Notes under the pieces: model-generated
Told to the model about the DNA's origin: nothing
What the model saw: only the letters and a program-made list of their open reading frames with translations
Databases searched by the model: none
Assembly: GCA_900547405.1 (NCBI GenBank)
Contig: URGL01000071.1
Location: 1-11,348, forward strand
Source: an uncultured Eubacteriales bacterium
Lineage (GTDB): Bacteria; Bacillota; Clostridia; Oscillospirales; Oscillospiraceae
Reading direction: 5' to 3'
DNA length: 11,348 nucleotides
Translations under genes and position numbers: made by a program
Part shown: positions 1-5,541 of the stretch, piece by piece
Layout of the letters: the number at the start of each line of letters is the position of its first letter
How positions within the stretch are numbered: position 1 is the stretch's first letter

Positions 1-30
1 CGTGGGCTCGGAGATGTGTATAAGAGACAG
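1..30. other. Nextera sequencing adapter remnant (artefact)
   Basis: These bases match the last 30 bases of the Illumina Nextera read-2 transposase adapter. They end in the 19-base Tn5 mosaic end (12-30, AGATGTGTATAAGAGACAG). Native sequence begins at 31. The adapter should be trimmed; any reading frame running through it, or similarity found for it, has no biological meaning. Confidence 0.97.
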
Positions 31-124
31 ACACAACGCAGCCCTCCGTGTCGATGACTCCGAATGTTCTGTCAGAAATATCCTTTAATTGAACGATCAC
101 ACTTTGAAACACGCTGTTGGACAT
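31..124 (-). CDS. N-terminus of probable PucR/CdaR-like transcriptional regulator, partial
   Basis: An ATG at 124 (minus) is preceded by AAGGAGGAG (132-140) at good spacing, and a near-consensus promoter lies upstream. The 31 native codons begin MSNSVFQSVIVQLKDISDRT and go on with FGVIDTEGCVV. This resembles the start of clostridial regulators with an N-terminal sensory region and a C-terminal PucR-type helix-turn-helix, often annotated as CdaR or sugar-diacid regulators. The identification is from memory of the family's N-terminal pattern, and the DNA-binding part is not in the window. The gene is cut by the contig end: past base 31 the frame stays open into the adapter and would add SVSYTHLRAH, an artefact peptide that must not be taken as protein. 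The start is well supported; the family is uncertain. Confidence 0.6.
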
Positions 125-181
125 ATTGCGGCTCCTCCTTAGAATGTTGCATAAATACGCATTCCACAAAATTGCACTGTT

Positions 182-210
182 ATTATACACAAGTTTTGCG
201 CAGTTTGCAA
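182..210 (-). promoter_or_regulatory. Sigma-A-type promoter for the left-edge regulator gene
   Basis: On the minus strand, TTGCAA (205-210) and TATAAT (182-187) are separated by exactly 17 bases. The -10 is perfect and the -35 matches four of six consensus bases. Transcription would start near 175, leaving a 5' leader of about 50 bases before the ATG at 124. Further TTGC-type repeats lie just upstream, around 229-239. Confidence 0.75.
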
Positions 211-330
211 GTACCTTTTGACATTTTATTGCAAATTGCGGGTCCGTTTTTATCTATTCTTCCCAGTGGTCACAGCTTGCCGCGGAAAATTTACCGTTTT
301 CTACAGGCATTTTGCCGAGAAGCCAAAATT

Positions 331-1035
331 TCAGAGGCTTTGTTTCTCTAATTTGTCAATTTCTTCCTCTGTCAGGAACCGGCATTTTCCCCGTCCCAGG
401 TTTTCCAAGGTCAGTTCCCCTTCCCGGATCCGCTCCAGGTAGGTCACGGTCATGCCCCGGGAGGCCATCATCCGACGGACCTGATGGTATTTTCCCTCCC
501 GGAGCGTGATGCGGCTCTCCCCTGCCCCCAAGGGCTCCAGGCGGGCGGGCAGGCACCTCGTCCCATCCCGAAGGGTCAGCCCCTGGGCGAATGCGGCAAC
601 GTCTTCCTCTCCGGCAGTGCCCTCGTGGCAGGCGTAATAAACCTTGGGCACCTCTTTCTTCGGAGAGATCAGCCGGTGGAGCAGGTCACCGTCATTGGTA
701 AAGAGCAGCAGCCCTTCCGTGGCCTTGTCCAGACGGCCAACGGGCTTTAGATCCAGGTGCGCCATTTCTTCGGGGAGCAGGTCCATGACCGTAGGCTCCC
801 GGTCCTCAGTGGCAGTAACAAAGCCTTTGGGTTTGTTCATCATCACCACAGCCCGCTGCCGTCCGCCCAGGGTCTTTCCATCCAGAGCGACCTCCGCAGT
901 CTGCGGATCCAGCTTCCGGCTGCCGTCGGTTTCCGTGGCTCCATTGACCGTCACCCGGCCCGCTTTCAGCAATCCCTTGACCCGGGACCGGGTACCAGCC
1001 CCGCTGTCACATAAAAATTTATCCAAGCGAATCAC
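331..1035 (-). CDS. rsuA: 16S rRNA pseudouridine synthase, RsuA family
   Basis: This cytoplasmic rRNA-modifying enzyme converts a uridine of 16S rRNA (U516 in E. coli) to pseudouridine. Its 234 residues are close to the E. coli RsuA length. An S4 RNA-binding domain covers about residues 1-48, starting with MIRLDKFLCDSGAGTRS. The catalytic domain follows with MNKPKGFVT (66-74), GRLDKATEGLLLFTNDG (100-116) carrying the catalytic Asp103, and the late HQVRRM motif (184-189). The start is GTG at 1035, chosen because GGAGG (1041-1045) sits five bases upstream and the S4 domain begins directly there. It is divergent from the DUF4830 gene with 75 bases between the starts. No clear terminator is visible after the stop. 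RluB/RluE-type specificity cannot be excluded from sequence alone, but the length and motifs fit RsuA best. Confidence 0.9.
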   Translation of the reverse strand: MIRLDKFLCDSGAGTRSRVKGLLKAGRVTVNGATETDGSRKLDPQTAEVALDGKTLGGRQRAVVMMNKPKGFVTATEDREPTVMDLLPEEMAHLDLKPVGRLDKATEGLLLFTNDGDLLHRLISPKKEVPKVYYACHEGTAGEEDVAAFAQGLTLRDGTRCLPARLEPLGAGESRITLREGKYHQVRRMMASRGMTVTYLERIREGELTLENLGRGKCRFLTEEEIDKLEKQSL

Positions 1036-1110
1036 GTTTTCCTCCGTTCTATCCCCCGGGCCTTCCGAATAAGGTGAAATCGGAAAACGCTTTTTAGGAG
1101 GGAATGTATC

Positions 1111-1635
1111 ATGGTTGTAATGACCGCAAAGGTCAATTTCAAACGAGTGCTTCTGATACTGGCCCTTGCGGCCGCGGGACTGCTGGCACTGATCCTTCTG
1201 CTGGGAGGCAGTCGGGAAACCCTTGCCCCCAATGGGGAAACGGTAACGGACAACGACAGCCGCGTAAGCTTTTTGAAGAGCTTTGGCTGGGAAGTCATTG
1301 CCTCCCCAAAAGAATCCGGCCAGGTGCTGATTCCCAAGGAATCAAACACCGTCTTTGACCGGTACAACGCCCTGCAGAAATGTCAGGGCTACGACCTGAG
1401 CAGATTCGCCGGGAAGAAGGTCATGCGCTATGTTTACACCGTAAAGAATTACCCCGGAGCCACAGAGCCGGTTTACGCAACGCTGCTCATCTATAAAAAC
1501 AAGGTCATTGGCGGCGACATCACAGACACGGCCCCCGGCGGGAAAGTGAAGACCTTTGAAATGCCAAAGGCCGCAGAATCAGCACCCCTTCCAACGGAAA
1601 CAACAATTCCCGTCCTGCCGGGGCAGAACCAATAA
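1111..1635 (+). CDS. DUF4830-family membrane-anchored protein of unknown function
   Basis: The protein has 174 residues. A short basic N-terminus (KVNFKR) is followed by one strongly hydrophobic helix (about 12-32, rich in L and A), so it is probably anchored in the membrane with the rest outside the cell. No lipobox cysteine is seen. Residues 51-140 look like the DUF4830 domain of Clostridia: RVSFLKSFGWEV (51-62), IPKESNTVFDRYNALQ (74-89), GYDLSRFAGKKVMRYVY (93-109) and a hydrophobic strand ending in NKVIGGDI (130-137). A Pro/Thr-rich tail (152-174) ends the protein. The start is ATG 1111, eight bases after AGGAGGG (1096-1102); ATG 1120 is a possible alternative. The function is not known and the context suggests none: rsuA is divergent, and the riboswitch downstream has its own promoter. 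Confidence 0.75.
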   Translation: MVVMTAKVNFKRVLLILALAAAGLLALILLLGGSRETLAPNGETVTDNDSRVSFLKSFGWEVIASPKESGQVLIPKESNTVFDRYNALQKCQGYDLSRFAGKKVMRYVYTVKNYPGATEPVYATLLIYKNKVIGGDITDTAPGGKVKTFEMPKAAESAPLPTETTIPVLPGQNQ

Positions 1636-1667
1636 ATTCTCCGTCAGTATAGCATAAAAATTAGCAC

Positions 1668-1696
1668 TTGACAAGTTTCTCCTGCCGTGCTATTCT
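1668..1696 (+). promoter_or_regulatory. Promoter of the FMN riboswitch/ribU unit
   Basis: A perfect TTGACA (1668-1673) and a -10 of TATTCT (1691-1696) are separated by 17 bases. The predicted transcription start near 1703 lies just before the 5' strand of riboswitch helix P1 at 1716, as expected for a riboswitch leader. Confidence 0.85.
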
Positions 1697-1715
1697 TAGG
1701 CCAACTGAATAGCTG

Positions 1716-1824
1716 ATCTTCAGGGCGGGGCGAAATTCCCCACCGGCGGTAACAGTCCGCGAACGCGAAAGCGCCGAATCGGTGTAATTCCGATACCGAC
1801 AGTATAGTCTGGATGGAAGAAGAT
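1716..1824 (+). promoter_or_regulatory. FMN riboswitch (RFN element) upstream of ribU
   Basis: The 109-base element keeps the RFN hallmarks. The closing helix P1 pairs ATCTTC (1716-1721) with GAAGAT (1819-1824). It is followed by CAGGGCGGGG and GAAATTCCCCACCGGCGGT, then AGTCCGCGA, a variable arm, the pair ATCGG/CCGAT around GTGTAATT, and the conserved ACCGACAGTATAGTCTGGAT. Established knowledge: this aptamer binds FMN and switches off riboflavin synthesis or uptake genes. Here a terminator follows and the next gene is ribU, so high FMN should stop transcription before the transporter gene. Confidence 0.97.
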
Positions 1825-1844
1825 ACGCATATGCTGCGTTTTTT
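1825..1844 (+). terminator. Small hairpin with T-tract directly after the riboswitch (possible minor terminator)
   Basis: ACGCA (1825-1829) pairs with TGCGT (1835-1839) around a five-base loop and runs straight into a T-run (1839-1844). The stem is short, so it is a weak terminator candidate or a pause site in front of the stronger hairpin at 1848. Confidence 0.4.
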
Positions 1845-1847
1845 CAC

Positions 1848-1883
1848 GCCCTGAGTGTCGTTGTGCGCTCAGGGCTATTTTTT
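1848..1883 (+). terminator. FMN-controlled intrinsic terminator of the ribU leader
   Basis: GCCCTGAG (1848-1855) and CTCAGGGC (1868-1875) form a perfect 8-pair stem that can extend by three pairs including wobbles, followed by TATTTTTT (1876-1883). The 5' arm can instead pair with the 5' part of the riboswitch: 1847-1854 is complementary to TCAGGGCG at 1720-1727. Pairing there would break P1 and the foot of P2. This supports a terminator/antiterminator choice governed by FMN. Confidence 0.88.
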
Positions 1884-1902
1884 ACCTATGAGGTGACCGA
1901 AT

Positions 1903-2622
1903 ATGGAAAAACTTTTGGAACAAATTCAGCAAAACGCCACCTTCGTGCTGATTACGGCGCTGATCATCGTGGCCGTGGCCATACTTGCCCGGCTGGTAGA
2001 ACGGAAGCTGCCTCACCTGCGGTCTGTGACCCCGGCCCGGCGGGTAAGCATCATCGGCATTTGCTCCGCCATCGCTGTGGTGCTGCACATTCTGGACTTT
2101 CCCCTGCTGTTCCTGGCACCGGAATTCTACAAGCTGGACTTCTCCGAGGTGCCGGTGCTTCTGGGCGGCTTCTTCTTAGGACCCAGCGCCGCCGTAACCA
2201 TCGAGGGTATCAAGATTCTTCTGAAGCTCCTGTTGAAGGGAACCTCCACTGCCTTTGTGGGAGACTTTGCCAACTTCTTTGTAGGCTGCTGCTTTGTGCT
2301 GCCCGCCACCGTCTGGTATCATACACACAAAAGCAAAAACGGCGCCATCCTGGGCCTGACCTTGGGCACTCTGGTCATGACCGTCATCGGCACCGCCTTC
2401 AATGCCGTGTACTTACTGCCCAAGTTCGCCCAGCTTTATGGCATCCCCATGGAGGTACTCATCGGCATGGGCACCGCGGTCCACTCCGGCGTCACCGGTG
2501 TGTTCTCTTTTGTGGCACTGTGTGTAGCGCCGCTGAATCTGGTGAAGGGTGCTGTGGTCTCCCTTCTGACTATGCTGCTGTATAAGCGGGTGGCAGGGCC
2601 CCTGTTCCGAATCCACGAATAA
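1903..2622 (+). CDS. ribU: Riboflavin ECF transporter S component, RibU
   Basis: RibU is the membrane subunit that binds riboflavin for import by energy-coupling-factor transporters; the shared EcfA/EcfT module is not in this window. The protein has 239 residues and about six or seven hydrophobic segments. The S-component core begins near residue 46 (ARRVSIIGICSAIAVVLHI) and carries the family pattern EFYKLDFSEVPVLLGGFFLG (74-93), GPSAAVTIEGIKILLK (93-108), FVGDFANFF (118-126) and TAFNAVYLLPKF..LYG (164-180). An extra hydrophobic helix at about 13-30, followed by a basic linker, makes it longer than the usual RibU of roughly 190-200 residues. The start is ATG 1903 with AGGTG (1891-1895) seven bases upstream. 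The FMN riboswitch in the leader independently supports the riboflavin assignment. A strong terminator follows, so it is a single-gene unit. Confidence 0.93.
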   Translation: MEKLLEQIQQNATFVLITALIIVAVAILARLVERKLPHLRSVTPARRVSIIGICSAIAVVLHILDFPLLFLAPEFYKLDFSEVPVLLGGFFLGPSAAVTIEGIKILLKLLLKGTSTAFVGDFANFFVGCCFVLPATVWYHTHKSKNGAILGLTLGTLVMTVIGTAFNAVYLLPKFAQLYGIPMEVLIGMGTAVHSGVTGVFSFVALCVAPLNLVKGAVVSLLTMLLYKRVAGPLFRIHE

Positions 2623-2626
2623 TGAC

Positions 2627-2664
2627 ATTCCACGTCTGGCTTTGTCCGGGCGTGGAATTTTTTT
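2627..2664 (+). terminator. Intrinsic terminator of ribU
   Basis: ATTCCACG (2627-2634) pairs perfectly with CGTGGAAT (2651-2658). The inner CTGG/CCGG pairing (2636-2639 with 2646-2649, one wobble) lengthens the stem, and a run of seven T (2658-2664) follows. It starts five bases after the ribU stop and insulates the proline unit. Confidence 0.92.
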
Positions 2665-2675
2665 GTCCATTCCTC

Positions 2676-2704
2676 TTTATTTCATCCAGAGAATACTGTA
2701 TAAT
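2676..2704 (+). promoter_or_regulatory. Probable promoter of the proBAC unit
   Basis: A perfect -10 TATAAT (2699-2704) lies between the ribU terminator and proB. The -35 at the 17-base position is only TTTATT (2676-2681), a weak match. Transcription would start near 2711, leaving a short leader of about 23 bases with no room for a riboswitch or attenuator. Confidence 0.6.
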
Positions 2705-2733
2705 ATTTCTATCTTTATCCGGGAGGCAAAAGT

Positions 2734-3504
2734 ATGCGTATCGTCATCAAGGTGGGCACCTCCACCCTGACCCACCCCAGCGGGCACCTGAACATCCGGC
2801 GGGTGGCACAGCTGTGTCAGGTCATCAGCGATATCAAAAATGCGGGACATGAGGTGATCCTGGTCTCCTCCGGCGCCATCGGCATGGGCGTGGGAAAATT
2901 AGGACTCCGAAGCCGTCCCAAAGACATCCCAGGCAAGCAGGCAGCGGCAGCCGTAGGGCAGTGCGAACTCATGTACATCTACGACAAGCTCTTTGGAGAA
3001 TATCACCACACCGTAGCCCAGCTGCTGATCACCGGCGAGGATATCGCCCACGAGAAGCGGCACCGGAATTTTGAAAACACCCTTCAGCGGCTATTGGAAA
3101 TGGGGGCTCTGCCCGTCATCAATGAAAATGACACCATTGCCACCGATGAGATCGTCATCGGTGACAACGACACTCTGGCCGCCATTGTGGCCGAAAGCGT
3201 CAGGGCGGACCTATTGGTGCTGCTGTCGGACATTGATGGGCTCTACACCGCCGATCCCCACAAGGACAAAGATGCCAAAATCATTCCTTTGGTGCAGGAG
3301 ATGACCGAAGCCGTCCTGGCTCTCGGCGGCGGCAGCGCCTCCAGTCAGGGCACTGGGGGCATGGGCACCAAGCTCCAGGCTGCCAAGATCTGCATGGACT
3401 GCGGCTGTGAGATGGTCATCGCCAATGGGGCGGACCCGGAAAATCTCTATGGCATTCTGGATGGAGAACACATCGGCACACGATTCAGGAGGGATCAGCT
3501 ATGA
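2734..3504 (+). CDS. proB: Glutamate 5-kinase
   Basis: This cytoplasmic enzyme phosphorylates L-glutamate with ATP to gamma-glutamyl phosphate, the committed step of proline synthesis. The 256-residue protein is a complete amino-acid-kinase fold: VIKVGTSTLT (4-13) with the phosphate-binding Lys6, VSSGAIGMG (44-52), INENDTIATDE then IGDNDTLAA in the centre (glutamate and Mg/ATP site), LLSDIDGLYTADP, and GTGGMGTKLQAA near the end. It lacks the C-terminal PUA domain that brings E. coli ProB to 367 residues; the stop falls right after the kinase domain. The start is ATG 2734, seven bases after GGGAGG (2721-2726). Its stop overlaps the proA start (ATGA, 3501-3504), implying translational coupling. 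Feedback inhibition by proline is known for the kinase domain of this family but cannot be judged here. Confidence 0.95.
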   Translation: MRIVIKVGTSTLTHPSGHLNIRRVAQLCQVISDIKNAGHEVILVSSGAIGMGVGKLGLRSRPKDIPGKQAAAAVGQCELMYIYDKLFGEYHHTVAQLLITGEDIAHEKRHRNFENTLQRLLEMGALPVINENDTIATDEIVIGDNDTLAAIVAESVRADLLVLLSDIDGLYTADPHKDKDAKIIPLVQEMTEAVLALGGGSASSQGTGGMGTKLQAAKICMDCGCEMVIANGADPENLYGILDGEHIGTRFRRDQL

Positions 3505-4739
3505 TGGAACTGTTGGAAAAGGCCCGGGACACGAAGCGGATCGTCTCCCGGCTGTCGGAAAGCGAAAAGAACCAAGGGCTTCTGGCTATGGCCCAAAGTC
3601 TGGAGCGATACGCCCCGGATATTCTGGCAGCCAATGCCCTGGATATGGAGGAGGCCAATGGCCGCATCTCCCCCGTCATGCTGGACCGGCTGAAGCTGAC
3701 GGAAGACCGCATCCAGGCTATGGCCAAGGGGATCCGGGAGGTGGTTGATCTGCCGGATCCGGTGGGCCGCATTCTGGAGGAACATATCCGGCCCGACGGG
3801 CTGAAGATTCAAAAAGTCTCCGTGCCCATGGGAGTCATTGCCATTATCTATGAAAGCCGCCCGAATGTAACCAGTGATGCGGCGGCCCTGGCACTGAAAA
3901 GCGGAAACGTCTGTGTCCTGCGCAGCGGCAGGGACGCCATCCGCAGTGCGGGAGCCATTGTGGAGGCCATGCAGGCGGGGCTCAGAAACGTTGGTTTGCC
4001 GGAAAGTGCCGTACTGCTGGTAAAGGACACCTCCCACGATGGGGCAAAGCAGCTGATGACCGCCAACGGCTACATCGATCTGCTGATCCCCAGAGGTGGT
4101 GCTGGGCTCATTCATGCCTGCCTGCGCACCGCCACCGTGCCCTGCATTGCCACCGGCACCGGCATTTGCCATGTATACGTCGAGGAAACCGCCGACCAGG
4201 ATATGGCCCTGAACATCGTGGAAAACGCCAAAACCAGCCGCCCCAGCGTCTGCAACGCCGAGGAGGTGCTGCTGGTAGATGAAGCCATTGCCCAAGAATT
4301 TCTGCCCAAGCTCCGCTGCCGTCTGACGGAAAACACACCCCACCCAGTGGAGCTGCGGCTGTGTCCCAAGGCGGCAGCCATCATCCCCGGCACTCCCGCG
4401 GGAGAGAAGGACTTCGATACAGAGTTTTTGGACTACATTCTGGCCGTCAAGGTCGTCAGCGGCATTGATGAGGCCATTGCCCACATTGCTGCCCACTCCA
4501 CCGGTCACAGCGAGGCCATTGTCACGAAAGATGCGGAAAAGGCCAGGCTCTTTACGGAGTGCGTGGACAGCGCCGCCGTGTATGTAAACGCCTCCACCCG
4601 GTTCACCGACGGCGGAGAATTCGGCCTGGGCTGCGAGATGGGCATCTCCACCCAGAAGCTCCACGCCCGGGGCCCTATGGGCCTGCGGGAGCTTACCACC
4701 TATCACTACTGTATCTACGGAAACGGACAGACACGTTAA
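3501..4739 (+). CDS. proA: Gamma-glutamyl phosphate reductase
   Basis: ProA reduces gamma-glutamyl phosphate with NADPH to glutamate semialdehyde, which cyclises to pyrroline-5-carboxylate. It has 412 residues, the usual length, with an aldehyde-dehydrogenase fold. Visible motifs are the cofactor region IYESRPNVTSDAAALALKSG (starting about residue 115), IPRGGAGLI, and the catalytic cysteine Cys251 in SRPSVCNAEEVL. The C-terminal signature DGGEFGLGCEMGIST is followed by HARGPMGLRELTT. The start is at 3501 or the adjacent ATG at 3504; AGGAGGG (3487-3493), inside the end of proB, serves either. It overlaps proB by four bases and lies ten bases before proC, whose ribosome binding site overlaps the proA stop. 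The labile intermediate made by ProB fits such coupling. Confidence 0.96.
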   Translation: MMELLEKARDTKRIVSRLSESEKNQGLLAMAQSLERYAPDILAANALDMEEANGRISPVMLDRLKLTEDRIQAMAKGIREVVDLPDPVGRILEEHIRPDGLKIQKVSVPMGVIAIIYESRPNVTSDAAALALKSGNVCVLRSGRDAIRSAGAIVEAMQAGLRNVGLPESAVLLVKDTSHDGAKQLMTANGYIDLLIPRGGAGLIHACLRTATVPCIATGTGICHVYVEETADQDMALNIVENAKTSRPSVCNAEEVLLVDEAIAQEFLPKLRCRLTENTPHPVELRLCPKAAAIIPGTPAGEKDFDTEFLDYILAVKVVSGIDEAIAHIAAHSTGHSEAIVTKDAEKARLFTECVDSAAVYVNASTRFTDGGEFGLGCEMGISTQKLHARGPMGLRELTTYHYCIYGNGQTR

Positions 4740-4749
4740 GGAGGCTGCC

Positions 4750-5535
4750 ATGAAAATCGGATTTTTAGGCTGCGGCAGTATGGGCGGTGCCATTGCCCGG
4801 GCTGTCAGTCAGGTGACAAAGGACATCGTGCTCACAGACCGGAGCGGCAGAGGCAAGGCACTGGCGGACCAGCTGGGCGTGGCTTACGGAAGCGCCAAGG
4901 AAATTGCCAGGGATTGCGACTGGATCTTTCTGGCCGTAAAGCCCCAGATGATGGAGGCGGCACTCTCCCCTATCCGGGAAAGCCTGCAAGAAAAAAAGCC
5001 CCTGCTCGTTACCATGGCGGCAGGGCTCAGTATGGAAAAAATCGAGACCATGGCCGGTGGGGACCTGCCCGTGATCCGCATAATGCCCAATACCCCTGCC
5101 ATGGTGGGAGCGGGTATGACCCAATACTGCTGCAACAGTCTTGTAACCGAAGAAAATGAGCGGCATTTTCTCTCCTTGATGGCTCACACCGGTCACGTGG
5201 ACAAGCTGGAGGAGGGGCTGATCGACGCCGCCAGCGCCCTATCCGGCTGCGGTCCTGCCTATATGTACCTTTTCCTGGAGGGGCTGGCCGATGGGGCCGT
5301 GGCCTGCGGGATTCCCCGGGCCAAGGCCTACGAATACGCCGCCGCCACCATGGAAGGAGCCGCCAAGCTGATGCTGACCGCAGGCCAGCATCCAGGCCAG
5401 CTGAAGGATGCGGTCTGCTCCCCCGGCGGCAGCACCATCCAGGGGGTACGTGTACTGGAGGAAAAAGGTCTGCGGGCCGCCGCCATGGACTGCGTCATTG
5501 CGGCCTTTGAAAAAAGCAGAAAACTGGGAGGATAA
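4750..5535 (+). CDS. proC: Pyrroline-5-carboxylate reductase
   Basis: ProC catalyses the last step of proline synthesis, NAD(P)H-dependent reduction of pyrroline-5-carboxylate to proline. It has 261 residues, typical for the family. The N-terminal Rossmann motif is FLGCGSMGGA (5-14), followed by AVKPQ (62-66) and IRIMPNTPAMVG (109-120). The C-terminal helical dimer domain carries SGCGPAYMYLFLEGLADG (165-182) and the family signature SPGGSTIQGVRVLE (224-237). The start is ATG 4750, five bases after AAGGAGG (4738-4744), which overlaps the proA stop. Together with proB and proA this completes the pathway in one transcript; proC is often unlinked from proBA in other bacteria. Confidence 0.96.
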   Translation: MKIGFLGCGSMGGAIARAVSQVTKDIVLTDRSGRGKALADQLGVAYGSAKEIARDCDWIFLAVKPQMMEAALSPIRESLQEKKPLLVTMAAGLSMEKIETMAGGDLPVIRIMPNTPAMVGAGMTQYCCNSLVTEENERHFLSLMAHTGHVDKLEEGLIDAASALSGCGPAYMYLFLEGLADGAVACGIPRAKAYEYAAATMEGAAKLMLTAGQHPGQLKDAVCSPGGSTIQGVRVLEEKGLRAAAMDCVIAAFEKSRKLGG

Positions 5536-5541
5536 CCAGAA

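Noticed and set aside
217..222. Plus-strand TTGACA
   Set aside because: No -10 box lies at 16-18 bases and no plus-strand gene follows; the downstream gene rsuA is on the minus strand.
1888..1896. Two-codon frame (ATG AGG TGA) just before ribU
   Set aside because: It has no ribosome binding site of its own and its bases form the ribU Shine-Dalgarno region; probably chance.
1863..2585. 240-codon plus-strand frame overlapping ribU in another frame
   Set aside because: It begins inside the riboswitch terminator and its product is Arg/His/Cys-rich nonsense, while the ribU frame has membrane helices and RibU motifs.
3495..4793. 432-codon open frame on the minus strand across proA
   Set aside because: It is antisense to a gene with clear ProA motifs. 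Its translation shows no family motif and is the usual shadow of a GC-rich coding sequence.
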